A stretch of DNA of 64,000 bases, from positions 434,001 to 498,000 of the forward strand of contig CAZUJL010000001.1 in assembly GCA_964620045.1 (NCBI GenBank), given 5' to 3'. A program made the translations under genes and the position numbers. The DNA comes from VFKU01 sp964620045 (GTDB lineage: Bacteria; Hydrogenedentota; Hydrogenedentia; Hydrogenedentales; GCA-2746185). Positions 15,515-23,818 of this stretch are shown in pieces; position 1 is the stretch's first letter, and every line of letters begins with the position of its first letter. Below the pieces are notes generated by a model. It was not told the origin of the DNA and made no database searches. It saw only the letters and a program-made list of their open reading frames with translations.

Positions 15515-15545
15515 GTAGTTTATATATGAACTGTCTCGCGCGCAA
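15515..15545 (-). promoter_or_regulatory. Promoter with operator shared with the thiolase gene
   Basis: On the minus strand -35 TTGCGC (15540-15545) and -10 TAAACT (15517-15522) are 17 bp apart. A near-palindrome with AGTT and AACT arms at 15515-15534 overlaps the -10. It matches the thiolase operator at 379-398 in 14 of 20 positions. Confidence 0.5.
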
Positions 15546-15593
15546 GCAGGTTTTGCTTGGGATTTAATGGGGTTTTGGAGACGCGCTCGCAGA

Positions 15594-16313
15594 CTACGGC
15601 TGCGGGCCTTCGGTCGGTTCCGTCGTCTCGGGGCTCTTGGGCGCATCATCGGCGGCGCTTTCGGTGTGCGCGAGTTCCTTCGCCTTCACCGCGCGGCGCT
15701 TGCCGAAGACGCCGCGGTTCGTCAGCGTGAGTTTCAACGAAAGATTGTCCTGCAGCACGTAGACGCGTTCGAATTCCTCGGTGACCGCGGGCTGGCCCGG
15801 CACGGCGAGAAACAAGCGATCGCCGATGCGGCCGTGCAACTTCGCAGTGAAGATCGTGATCGTTTCGTCGAAGTTCAGATTCTGCCGGATGAGCAGTTCG
15901 CTGTCGACGCGCTCGCATTCGACGGCGTGCTGGATGTCCCAGCGATCGTTGGAACCTTCGGTGGCAAGGTACAGCGCGAATTCGCCGGAGTAATCGGAGT
16001 CGTTCTCCACCATAATGCGCACGGTGAAAATTTCGGAGAACTCGCGGCGCTCGGGCAATTTCGACGGCGCGGGGCGCAGCGTCGGCGCGACGCGGAAGGG
16101 CGTCTCCGAACGCGGGCCGAGCACCACGGGCGGCGCGGGTGAAATCTGGAGGTGGATGCGTTCGAGATCGGCGCGCAATGCGGCCGGCGTGATGCGCCAG
16201 TCCTCCCCCACGCGGAACGCGGATAGGCGGCCGGATTCGAAGAGTTGCAGCGTCTCGTGCGTTTCCAGACCGAGCTGGACGGCGGTCTCTTCGGGCGTGA
16301 GCACCAATTCCAT
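15594..16313 (-). CDS. Excisionase-type HTH protein with unknown C-terminal domain
   Basis: A 239-residue protein starting MELVLTPEETAVQLGLETHE. The first 55 residues are an excisionase/MerR-type helix-turn-helix. After a Pro-rich linker, residues about 90-215 form a beta-rich domain I do not recognise, including TVRIMVENDSDYSG and AKLHGRIGDRLFL. The C-terminus is acidic and low-complexity. It may be a DNA-binding adaptor or a cytoplasmic regulator. The ATG at 16313 fits the HTH start; an open frame extends to 16535. No prophage genes are nearby, so an excision role is unlikely. Confidence 0.6.
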   Translation of the reverse strand: MELVLTPEETAVQLGLETHETLQLFESGRLSAFRVGEDWRITPAALRADLERIHLQISPAPPVVLGPRSETPFRVAPTLRPAPSKLPERREFSEIFTVRIMVENDSDYSGEFALYLATEGSNDRWDIQHAVECERVDSELLIRQNLNFDETITIFTAKLHGRIGDRLFLAVPGQPAVTEEFERVYVLQDNLSLKLTLTNRGVFGKRRAVKAKELAHTESAADDAPKSPETTEPTEGPQP

Positions 16314-16416
16314 GCGCCCAGTATAGCCCAGGCGATTCAGGGCGGCAATGGCCGGATCGCATCGGCGCGAAACGCGGCGTATCATGTGGCCCGCTGTGAA
16401 CGCGGAGGGCGAGACC

Positions 16417-17457
16417 ATGCGTGCGTGGATGTTGGGATTGGTGGCGGTGCTGGCGTGCGGCGGGGCGTGTGCGCAGGAAAACGCGAGCGCCGAGGAAGTG
16501 ACCAAGGCCGTGTACCTGTGGCTCGATGGCCTCACCGACGAAAAGCTCGCGCTCGGTCAGTTCCCCTTCGATTCGCCGGAGCGCACGAACTGGACGTATC
16601 TGCCGCAGGTGCGCGCGGGCCTGCCGCTGAAGCAGCAGACCGAGGCGCAGCAGGCGGCGGCGCTGCTCGTCGTGAAGTCGGCGCTGAGCGCGATGGGCTT
16701 CGACACGGTCTCCACGATTCGCCGGCTCGAGGTCGTGCTGCGCGACGAGATGAAGCACAACCCTGATATGCGCGACCCGGACAACTACTACCTCGCAGTA
16801 TTTGGCAAACCTTCGGACAAGGTCTGGGCGCTGCGCTTTGAAGGGCACCATATCTCGCTGAACTTCACGATCGCGGACGGCAAGATCATCTCCTCCACGC
16901 CCCAATTCTTCGGCTCGAATCCGAACGAAGTGCGCGTCGGCACGATGATCGGCACGCGTGTGTTGGCGCCGATCGAAGATCCCGCGCGCGCGTTGCTGGC
17001 GACGTTGAACGATGACCAGAAAAAAGCCGCCATCGGCGCTGAACCCGCGCCGGCGGACATTTTGACGCGCTTCGATCCGCTCGCGACGCCACCGGATGCG
17101 GCGCAGGGCATTGCCTATTCCGCGCTGAACGCGGAGCAGCAGGCAACGCTGATGAAACTGATCGACACCGCCGCTGCCATTCAGCGGCCGGGCGTGGCGG
17201 GTGCGCGGCTGGCGAAAGTGAAGGAAGCCGGTCTGGATCACATCCACTTCTTGTGGCTCGGCGGCACCGAACAGGGGCAGCCGAATTATTTCCGCGTGCA
17301 GGGCCCGACCTTTGTCGTCGAATGGGACAACACGCAGGACAATGCGAACCACTCGCACTTCGTGTGGCGCGATTTCAGCGGTGACTTTGCGCGCGATGTG
17401 CTGAAGGAACACTACAAAGCCGCGCACGCCGGCCCCGCGCTGGCCGCGGCGCAGTAA
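16417..17457 (+). CDS. DUF3500 domain protein, exported
   Basis: A 346-residue protein with a Sec signal (MRAWMLGLVAVLACGGACAQ). It is recognisable as DUF3500 by NYYLAVFGKP, WALRFEGHHISLNFTI, TPQFFGSNPNEVR and the C-terminal YFRVQGPTFVVEWDNTQ with NHSHFVWRDFSGDFA. The clustered His residues suggest a metal site, but the family has no established reaction. GGAGGG lies 7 bp before the ATG at 16417. The acyltransferase gene follows after 15 bp and may share its transcript. Confidence 0.85.
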   Translation: MRAWMLGLVAVLACGGACAQENASAEEVTKAVYLWLDGLTDEKLALGQFPFDSPERTNWTYLPQVRAGLPLKQQTEAQQAAALLVVKSALSAMGFDTVSTIRRLEVVLRDEMKHNPDMRDPDNYYLAVFGKPSDKVWALRFEGHHISLNFTIADGKIISSTPQFFGSNPNEVRVGTMIGTRVLAPIEDPARALLATLNDDQKKAAIGAEPAPADILTRFDPLATPPDAAQGIAYSALNAEQQATLMKLIDTAAAIQRPGVAGARLAKVKEAGLDHIHFLWLGGTEQGQPNYFRVQGPTFVVEWDNTQDNANHSHFVWRDFSGDFARDVLKEHYKAAHAGPALAAAQ

Positions 17458-17472
17458 GCGCGGACGCGCGAC

Positions 17473-18612
17473 GTGACGCAGACGCCGGACGCGGTGCGCG
17501 GGCATATCCCGGCGCTGGACGGCCTGCGCGGCGTCGCGATTCTACTGGTCATCGTCTCGCACTACCTCGGCCCGCATTGGCGCATCGGCACGGTCGGATG
17601 GACGGGCGTCAGCCTGTTCTTTGTGCTGTCGGGGTTTCTGATCACCGGCATTTTGCTTGACGCCAAACACGAGCCGCACTACTTCCGAAATTTCTACGCG
17701 CGGCGCACGCTGCGGATTTTTCCGCTCTACTATCTCGTGCTCGTGTTGGCGTTTGTTGTAGCGCCGATCATTCCCGCGCTCGACACCGAGGCGTATCGCG
17801 AAGTCGCCTCGCGCCAGGGTTGGGTGTGGACGTACACGATGAACCTGTATCTGAGCTTCAACGCACAGGTCGGAACGCATCCGTTCGATGGAGACTGGCT
17901 GCAGATCCTGCACTTCTGGTCGCTGGCGGTGGAAGAACAGTTCTACCTCGTGTGGCCGCTGATCGTGTTGCTCTTTTCGCGCCGGGCGCTTATGGGTGCA
18001 TGCGCGGCGTGCATCGTGGGTGCGTTGGGGTTGCGGTTCTATTTTGCGCAGGAGCAACTGAATACCGCACCGTACTTCTTCACGCTGTGCCGCGTGGATG
18101 ATTTGGCGATCGGCGCATTGATTGCCTGCGTCGCGCGCGAGAAGGACGGCATCGAAAAACTGCGGTCGTATGCGCCGTGGTTGACGATTATCGCCTTGTG
18201 GGTATTGCTCGGTGTCAGCGCCCAACAGTGGCACTCGTACGCATTTTTTCAATTGGAACAGACTGTGCAGCGCTACGCATACACGGCGTTTGGCGTGTTG
18301 TACGGCTGCCTGCTGATCTTCGCGCTGAGCGCGCCGAAGGGGAATTGGTATCGCCGCGCGATGGAGTACGCGCCACTGCGATCGTATGGCAAATACAGTT
18401 ACGCGATTTACATTTTTCACTGGGCGTTGTCGGTGTTGTTGTTCGAGCGCATCGCGCCGCTGGACACGCTCACGGAAAAACTTGGCTCGGAGACCACTGC
18501 ACTGATCGTGCGCTTCGTGATTGTGGCTGTGGTCTCGTGGCTGATTGCGTTCGCGAGCTGGCATGGTTATGAAAAACACTTCCTGAAACTGAAGCGGCGC
18601 TTTTACGCGTAA
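17473..18612 (+). CDS. Acyltransferase 3 family membrane protein (OafA/YrhL-like)
   Basis: A 379-residue integral membrane acyltransferase with about ten membrane segments. It starts at a GTG and has the family opening IPALDGLRGVAILLVIVSHY with the catalytic His, then SLFFVLSGFLITGIL and the ARRTLRIFPLYY segment. FWSLAVEEQFYLVWP is present further on. These enzymes transfer acetyl or other acyl groups to surface sugars. There is no C-terminal SGNH domain, so the acceptor is probably reached directly. The c-di-AMP riboswitch unit lies 127 bp or more downstream. Confidence 0.92.
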   Translation: MTQTPDAVRGHIPALDGLRGVAILLVIVSHYLGPHWRIGTVGWTGVSLFFVLSGFLITGILLDAKHEPHYFRNFYARRTLRIFPLYYLVLVLAFVVAPIIPALDTEAYREVASRQGWVWTYTMNLYLSFNAQVGTHPFDGDWLQILHFWSLAVEEQFYLVWPLIVLLFSRRALMGACAACIVGALGLRFYFAQEQLNTAPYFFTLCRVDDLAIGALIACVAREKDGIEKLRSYAPWLTIIALWVLLGVSAQQWHSYAFFQLEQTVQRYAYTAFGVLYGCLLIFALSAPKGNWYRRAMEYAPLRSYGKYSYAIYIFHWALSVLLFERIAPLDTLTEKLGSETTALIVRFVIVAVVSWLIAFASWHGYEKHFLKLKRRFYA

Positions 18613-18738
18613 ATTCTCAGAATAAGATTCTTCAATCGACGTTTTTCCTACGCGCCATAACTCCTTGTGCCGTGCGCGAATGAACAACTCGGCACGGACT
18701 ATGCTCAATTCTCGGATCACAAAATCTCCGAAAACCTG

Positions 18739-18767
18739 TTGACTTCGCGATCACGCGGGCGTACAGT
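18739..18767 (+). promoter_or_regulatory. Strong sigma70 promoter of the c-di-AMP riboswitch
   Basis: TTGACT (18739-18744) and TACAGT (18762-18767) are spaced exactly 17 bp, and the aptamer begins right after. The 126 bp before it, after the acyltransferase gene, holds nothing I can identify. Confidence 0.75.
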
Positions 18768-18953
18768 CCCGCGCTTAACGCCGAGTCCCACGGTGTGGGA
18801 GCGGGGGAACCAGGTTCCCGGGGCGTAGCGCGGCAACGCGCAGGGCAACTCTTTCGGCCCGAGCCCGTCAGCTAACTCCGCAGGCGTCGAAGGAGAGCAC
18901 CTACCGGGTGGTCCGGCGGGCCAACTCTCTGGCCACGGGAACACCGGAGGTGT
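18768..18953 (+). promoter_or_regulatory. c-di-AMP (ydaO/yuaA) riboswitch
   Basis: The leader matches the ydaO/yuaA aptamer. CGCTTAACGCCGAG starts it (about 18771), GGGGGAACC follows at 18803-18811, then GGGGCGTAG, and the strongly conserved CCGAGCCCGTCAGCTAACTC lies near 18859-18879, with GGAGAG closing it. The aptamer runs to about 18905. Downstream, the SD GGAGG (18946-18950) lies in a 5-bp hairpin, ACACC-GGA-GGTGT (18941-18953), suggesting translational control; a GGCC/GGCC hairpin just before it is an alternative. In known cases c-di-AMP binding lowers expression of K+ uptake or cell-wall genes. Confidence 0.92.
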
Positions 18954-18955
18954 TT

Positions 18956-20944
18956 GTGAACGACGATTCCGAAGACGACTCTACACAGTCCCACTCCCCG
19001 CTTCAGCGCGTGCGCCGGTTCGTGTTCGGCCCGCCGCGCAACCTGCACGACCGCCGCGTGTTTCACCGGCTCTCCGTGATCGCACTGCTCGCGTGGGTGG
19101 GCCTCGGCGCGGACGGGCTCTCTTCCTCCGCCTACGGCCCCGAGGAGGCCTTCAAGACGCTGGGCGAGCACACGTACCTCGCTGTGCCGATCGCGATTCT
19201 CATGATCGCCACGGTCTCGATCATCTCGGCCTGTTACAGCCGCATCATCGATCGCTTCCCGCACGGCGGTGGCGGATATGTGGTGGCGACGGCGTTGCTC
19301 GGCGAGCGCGCGGGCCTGGTGTCCGGCGCGGCGCTGCTGGTGGACTATGTCCTCACGATTACGATTTCGATCGCGGCGGCGGGCGATGCGCTGTTCAGTT
19401 TTCTGCCGGCCGAGTGGGCCACGGTGAAATTGCCGGTCGAAATTTTCCTGATCATCGCGCTGACGACGATGAATTTGCGCGGCGTGAAGGAATCGATCCT
19501 CGTGCTCTCCCCTGTGTTCGCGCTCTTCATCGTGACCCACCTGATGCTGATTGGCGGCGGAATTCTTGCCCACGCGCCGGAGCTACCGGCCGCGGCGCGC
19601 TCCGTGCAGAGCGGGTTTCAGACCGGCATGACGACGCTGGGCGTCGGCGGCATGCTGCTGCTGTTTGTGCACGCGTATTCGCTCGGCGGCGGTACGTATA
19701 CGGGCATCGAGGCCGTGTCCAACGGCATTCCGATCATGCGTGAACCGCGCGTGCTCACGGCCAAGCGCACGATGCTCTATATGGCGAGTTCGCTGGCGAT
19801 TACGGCGGCGGGCCTTGTGCTGTGCTACCTGCTGTGGAACGTGCAGCATGTGCCGGGCAAAACGCTGAATGCCGTGCTCACCGAAAACGTCGCGCAGCAT
19901 TTCGCGCTCGGCGGCGTGTTCGTCGTAATTACGCTGCTCTCCGAAGGCGCGCTGCTCGTGGTGGCCGCGCAGGCGGGCTTCATCGACGGCCCGCGCGTGT
20001 TGGCGAACATGGCGGGCGACCAGTGGGTGCCGCGACGGTTCGCGGCGCTGTCCGAACGTCTGACGACGCAGAACGGCATCTTGCTCATGGGCGTGGCGGC
20101 GCTCGCGGCGCTGCTGTACACGCGCGGCGACGTCAGCCATATCGTCGTCATGTACAGCATCAACGTATTCCTCACCTTCTCGCTGTCGATGCTCGCGATG
20201 GCGCGCGCACTCATCGGCGATCGCGCCTCGGGCCGGCCGTGGAAGGCGCAGCTCGCGCTGTTCGTCGTCGGGCTGTCGTTCTGCGTCACGATTCTCGTAA
20301 TCACGATCATCGAAAAATTCACGCAGGGCGGCTGGATCACGCTCGCGGTCACGAGCCTGGTGGTGTTCGCGTGCTTCTGGGTGCGCCGCCACTACCGCAC
20401 GCTCAACGCGAAGCTGGAAACGCTGTACCTCGGGCTCACGGAGCTGCCGCGCTCTCCGAATACGATCACGGCCATGCTCGATCCGTCAGAACCGACCGCC
20501 GTGGTGATGGTGGGCGGCTACAGCGGACTCGGCGTGCACACGGCGCTGGGCGCGTTCCGTGCGTTCCCGGGGCAGTTTAAGAACGTCGTGTTCCTGTCAG
20601 TGGCCGTAGTGGATTCGAGCGCGTTCAAACAGGAAGGCGCGGTCGAGCACCTGCGTGAACAGACCGAAGAAAGTCTCAAGCGATACACGGCGCTGGCGGA
20701 AAGCCAGGGACTTCCGTCGGCGTATCGCATGGCGATCGGCACAGACGTCATCGCCGAACTGGAGACCTTGTGCCTCGCGGCATCGCGCGAGTTTCCACGC
20801 GCGACCTTCTTCGCGGGACAGCTCGTTTTCCAGAAGGAGGCGTGGTATCAACCGATTCTGCACAACGAAACGGCGTTCGCGCTGCAGAAGCGGCTGCAAC
20901 TGGCAGGGCACACGATGGTGATCCTGCCGATTCGGGTGAAGTGA
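18956..20944 (+). CDS. KimA-like potassium importer (APC superfamily permease)
   Basis: About 662 residues with some 12 membrane segments and a soluble C-terminal domain of about 150 residues (from PSEPTAVVMVGGYSGLGVH). The N-terminal membrane part has LGADGLSSSAYGPEEAF and GGGGYVVA, typical of KimA/YdaO high-affinity K+/H+ symporters. The GTG at 18956 with GGAGG 5 bp before is the likely start; the open frame to 18908 lies within the riboswitch leader and is not a good start. A c-di-AMP riboswitch directly upstream is the same arrangement as Bacillus kimA, so the protein probably imports K+ under c-di-AMP repression. Confidence 0.9.
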   Translation: MNDDSEDDSTQSHSPLQRVRRFVFGPPRNLHDRRVFHRLSVIALLAWVGLGADGLSSSAYGPEEAFKTLGEHTYLAVPIAILMIATVSIISACYSRIIDRFPHGGGGYVVATALLGERAGLVSGAALLVDYVLTITISIAAAGDALFSFLPAEWATVKLPVEIFLIIALTTMNLRGVKESILVLSPVFALFIVTHLMLIGGGILAHAPELPAAARSVQSGFQTGMTTLGVGGMLLLFVHAYSLGGGTYTGIEAVSNGIPIMREPRVLTAKRTMLYMASSLAITAAGLVLCYLLWNVQHVPGKTLNAVLTENVAQHFALGGVFVVITLLSEGALLVVAAQAGFIDGPRVLANMAGDQWVPRRFAALSERLTTQNGILLMGVAALAALLYTRGDVSHIVVMYSINVFLTFSLSMLAMARALIGDRASGRPWKAQLALFVVGLSFCVTILVITIIEKFTQGGWITLAVTSLVVFACFWVRRHYRTLNAKLETLYLGLTELPRSPNTITAMLDPSEPTAVVMVGGYSGLGVHTALGAFRAFPGQFKNVVFLSVAVVDSSAFKQEGAVEHLREQTEESLKRYTALAESQGLPSAYRMAIGTDVIAELETLCLAASREFPRATFFAGQLVFQKEAWYQPILHNETAFALQKRLQLAGHTMVILPIRVK

Positions 20945-20950
20945 CGGCGA

Positions 20951-22030
20951 TTAGCCGTTCTTCTTTTCAAATTCTTTCATGAACTGCACGAGCGCATCGA
21001 CGCCTTCCGCGGGGAAGGCGTTGTAGATGGACGCGCGGATGCCGCCCACGGAGCGATGGCCCTTGAGTTGTTTGAGACCTTCGGCGTCGGCCTGTTTCGC
21101 GAATTTCTTTTCGAGGTCTTCGTTTGGAAGCGTGAAGGTCACATTCATCGTGGAGCGGTGCGCCGTGTCGGCCGCGCCTTTGTAGAAGCCGGAGCCGTCG
21201 ATGGCGGCGTAGATCTTGGCCGCTTTCGCGTCGTTGATCTTCTGCAGCGCGGCGACCCCGCCCTGTTTGCCGATCCAGCGCGTGACGAGCATGAGCAGGT
21301 AAATCGAATAGCACGGCGGCGTGTTCAGCATGGACTCGTTTTCGGCGTGCGTCTGGTAGCGGAAAATCGACGGGATGTCCTTACGGCCGCCCTCGGCGAG
21401 GTCCTTGCGCACGATCACCATCGTCACGCCGCTGGGTCCAAGATTTTTCTGCGCGCCAGCGTAGATCACGCCGAACTGCTTTACGTCGAGCACGCGCGAG
21501 GCGATGTCGGAGGACATATCAGCGATGAGCGGCGCGGTGGTTTTTGGGAAAGATTTCCACTGCGCGCCGGAGATCGTTTCGTTGCTGGTGATGTGGAGGT
21601 AGGCTGAGCCCGGCGTTTCTTTCAGTTCTGCCGGCGTCGGCACGCGGCACGGACGCGCGGCGTTCGTGTCGGCGATCACGTTTACCTTGCCAAGCACCTT
21701 TGCTTCGTCGACGGCCTTCTTGCCCCACGCGCCGGAGAGCGTGTAGTCGGCGCTCTTGCCGGGATGCAACAGGTTCATCGGGATCAGCGCGAACTCGGTC
21801 GTCGCGCCACCCTGCAGAAAGAGCACGTGGTAGTCGTCGGGCACGCCGAGCAGCGTGCGGATGTTTTTCTCCGCCTCCGCCTGGATCGCCATGTACTCGT
21901 CGCCGCGGTGCGACATTTCCATGACCGACATGCCGGAGCCTGCGTAGTCGAGCAGTTCGGCCTGTGCCTGGCGCAGCACGTCCTTCGGCATGATCGCAGG
22001 GCCCGCACTGAAGTTATAAATGGTCGGCAT
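20951..22030 (-). CDS. serC: Phosphoserine aminotransferase
   Basis: A 359-residue class V PLP enzyme that makes 3-phosphoserine from 3-phosphohydroxypyruvate and glutamate; it also serves pyridoxal synthesis in some bacteria. It starts MPTIYNFSAGPAIMPKDVLR. The PLP Lys is in GAQKNLGPSG near residue 190, FLQGGATTEFA holds the phosphate, and GHRSVGGIRASIYNA is the C-terminal signature with the substrate Arg. The ATG at 22030 is right for the family; the frame is open 51 codons further. The upstream 325 bp contain a structured leader. The stop lies 6 bp from the convergent K+ importer gene. Confidence 0.96.
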   Translation of the reverse strand: MPTIYNFSAGPAIMPKDVLRQAQAELLDYAGSGMSVMEMSHRGDEYMAIQAEAEKNIRTLLGVPDDYHVLFLQGGATTEFALIPMNLLHPGKSADYTLSGAWGKKAVDEAKVLGKVNVIADTNAARPCRVPTPAELKETPGSAYLHITSNETISGAQWKSFPKTTAPLIADMSSDIASRVLDVKQFGVIYAGAQKNLGPSGVTMVIVRKDLAEGGRKDIPSIFRYQTHAENESMLNTPPCYSIYLLMLVTRWIGKQGGVAALQKINDAKAAKIYAAIDGSGFYKGAADTAHRSTMNVTFTLPNEDLEKKFAKQADAEGLKQLKGHRSVGGIRASIYNAFPAEGVDALVQFMKEFEKKNG

Positions 22031-22415
22031 GGTGTGAGGTCGCTCCGTGTGAAAACACCCCGGCCCACGGGGTGGCTGAGTGGAAGGGCGGTACTGTAGA
22101 GGAAAAGATGCGCACTGCGCAACGCGCACGAAAATGTGGGCACACAAAAATGAGCGGCGATGGCGGGTTTCGCCATCGCGCACTCAAGGAGGTGGTAAGA
22201 CTTGGCGCCCTGGGCCGGTGGGATGGCCGGCCCAAACTGCGAGCCACCGCGTCTTTTATGCCGGCGTCCTTGCCGATTCTGCCTCGACTTCCTTGTCTCG
22301 GCGATTACACTGTTTATATCGGCAGGAATGGCCAATTCTTTAGTGCTAAATAACGGTGGTAAACTATGGACGCACCGCTGAATTTATTCGCAGTTTTCCA
22401 CGCACAGGACACCGC
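22031..22415 (-). promoter_or_regulatory. 385-bp divergent region with structured serC leader
   Basis: No convincing gene is present. Read on the minus strand (serC direction), a GGGCCGG/CCGGCCC hairpin lies at about 22210-22235 inside a GGTGG/CCACC pair. About 30 nt later a 9-bp stem with 5-nt loop (22157-22179) is followed within 6 nt by TTTTT (22146-22150). The second could be a terminator or attenuator in the serC leader. The plus strand also carries AAGGAGGT at about 22187, but no credible ORF follows it. Confidence 0.4.
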
Positions 22416-23612
22416 ATGAAAGCCGTTATCTTCGCCGCCGGCAAGTCCACCCGCACGTATCCGCTTACGCTGACGCGGCCCAAGCCGCTGTTGCCCGTGG
22501 CGAACAAGCCCATTCTGGCGCACCAGTTTGATGCGCTGAAGGGCATTGTGGATGGCGTGGTGCTCGTGGTCGGATATCGACACGAAATGATCCGCGAGCG
22601 ATTCGGTGCGGCGTATGCGGGGCTGCCTATCGAATACATCGAACAGAAAGAACAAAAAGGCACGGGCCACGCGCTGCAGCAATGCGAACACGCGCTGCGC
22701 GAATCCTTCCTCACGCTGAACGGCGACGATCTCTACGACCGAAACGATCTCGCCGCGTTGGCCGCGATCACGCAAGGCGGTCTCGCGCGCACGGTCGAAG
22801 ATCCGCGCCAGTTCGGCGTGTACGAAATCGATGCGCAGATGAACGCAGTGCGGATCGTGGAGAAGCCGAAGAATCCGCCGTCGAAACTGGCGAATATTGG
22901 TGCGTATAAATTTTCTCCGGATGTGTTCGCGTGTCTGCGCGACGTAAAACTTTCCGAGCGCGGGGAAATTGAAATCACGAGCGCAATGCAGATGCTCGCG
23001 GATCGCAAGGCGTTTCGCGTGGTGGAATCGAAAGGCTACTGGTTGCCGATCGGATATCCGTGGGACCTGCTCGGCGCGACGCAGTATGTGCTCGACAACT
23101 TGATGAAGCCGGAGATCCATGGCGAGGTGAGTCCGGCGGCGCACTTGACGGGCGCGATCTCAATTGGACGCGGGACCGTGATCCGGCCCGGCGTGGTGAT
23201 TGATGGCCCGGTGATCATCGGCGAGAACTGCACGATCGGGCCGAACGCGTGGATACGGCCCCACTCCGCGATTGGCAACGGCTGCAAAATCGGCCAGGCG
23301 TCGGAGATCAAGGGTTCGATCCTGATGGACGGCGCCGCGGTGCCGCACCTGAGCTACGCGGGCGACAGCATTCTCGGCGAGAAGGTGAACTTTGGATGCG
23401 GCACGATCACGGCCAACTTCCGCCACGACGGCGGCAACCACAAGAGCATGGTGAAGGGTGAGCTGGTGGATACCGGCCGCCGAAAACTGGGCGCGATTGT
23501 GGGCGACCACGTGCACACGGGCATCAATACCTCGATCTATCCGGGCCGAAAACTCTGGCCAAATGTCGGTACTTTGCCCGGCGAAGTCGTGCAGCGCGAC
23601 AAAGAATCTTGA
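22416..23612 (+). CDS. Bifunctional sugar-1-phosphate nucleotidylyltransferase / acetyltransferase (GlmU-like)
   Basis: A 398-residue protein. The N-terminal nucleotidyltransferase domain has the motif FAAGKSTRTYPLT, RPKPLLPVANKP, LTLNGDDLYD as the metal-binding site, and IVEKPKNPPS. From about residue 250 a left-handed beta-helix with hexapeptide repeats follows (GAISIGRGTVIRPGVVIDGP and onwards), with NFGCGTITANFRHDG near the active site. The gap between the domains and the charged signatures resemble the archaeal-type GlmU better than E. coli GlmU. It probably makes UDP-GlcNAc or a related nucleotide sugar. It is divergent from serC. Confidence 0.85.
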   Translation: MKAVIFAAGKSTRTYPLTLTRPKPLLPVANKPILAHQFDALKGIVDGVVLVVGYRHEMIRERFGAAYAGLPIEYIEQKEQKGTGHALQQCEHALRESFLTLNGDDLYDRNDLAALAAITQGGLARTVEDPRQFGVYEIDAQMNAVRIVEKPKNPPSKLANIGAYKFSPDVFACLRDVKLSERGEIEITSAMQMLADRKAFRVVESKGYWLPIGYPWDLLGATQYVLDNLMKPEIHGEVSPAAHLTGAISIGRGTVIRPGVVIDGPVIIGENCTIGPNAWIRPHSAIGNGCKIGQASEIKGSILMDGAAVPHLSYAGDSILGEKVNFGCGTITANFRHDGGNHKSMVKGELVDTGRRKLGAIVGDHVHTGINTSIYPGRKLWPNVGTLPGEVVQRDKES

Positions 23613-23679
23613 GCATCTAAGTCGTTGCTGCCACTGAATTTAAGATGGCTATACCCTCGCCTACTTCACCCCCTAATTG

Positions 23680-23708
23680 TTGACGGTTTTTCAAGGTGCT
23701 CGTATAAT
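23680..23708 (+). promoter_or_regulatory. Strong sigma70 promoter for the coiled-coil/MshEN gene
   Basis: TTGACG (23680-23685) and a consensus TATAAT (23703-23708) are spaced 17 bp in an AT-rich patch, giving a leader of about 105 nt to the gene at 23819. Confidence 0.85.
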
Positions 23709-23818
23709 AAACATACGCAAGTATCGGATCTCGGGGGAGATTCTGGGGGACAGCCCATTATTTTGGGGCGATCCGTCCGCCGTGTGCACTCCCCTTAACA
23801 TGCAAGGCCGGGGGCACC

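Noticed and set aside
15594..16313. Excision or phage role for the excisionase-type HTH protein
   Set aside because: No integrase, attachment site or phage gene lies nearby, and the protein has a large extra domain.
15646..17505. 619-codon open frame on the minus strand
   Set aside because: It runs antisense to the DUF3500 gene and in another frame of the HTH gene; its composition is that of a shadow.
18908..18955. Upstream extension of the K+ importer with an ATG inside the leader
   Set aside because: It overlaps the riboswitch, and the GTG at 18956 has a GGAGG at the right distance.
22072..22353. Small plus-strand frames between serC and the GlmU-like gene, with an AAGGAGGT ahead of part of them
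   Set aside because: The SD-like sequence does not lead into a sensible start and the translations look random; the region is better explained as a structured leader.
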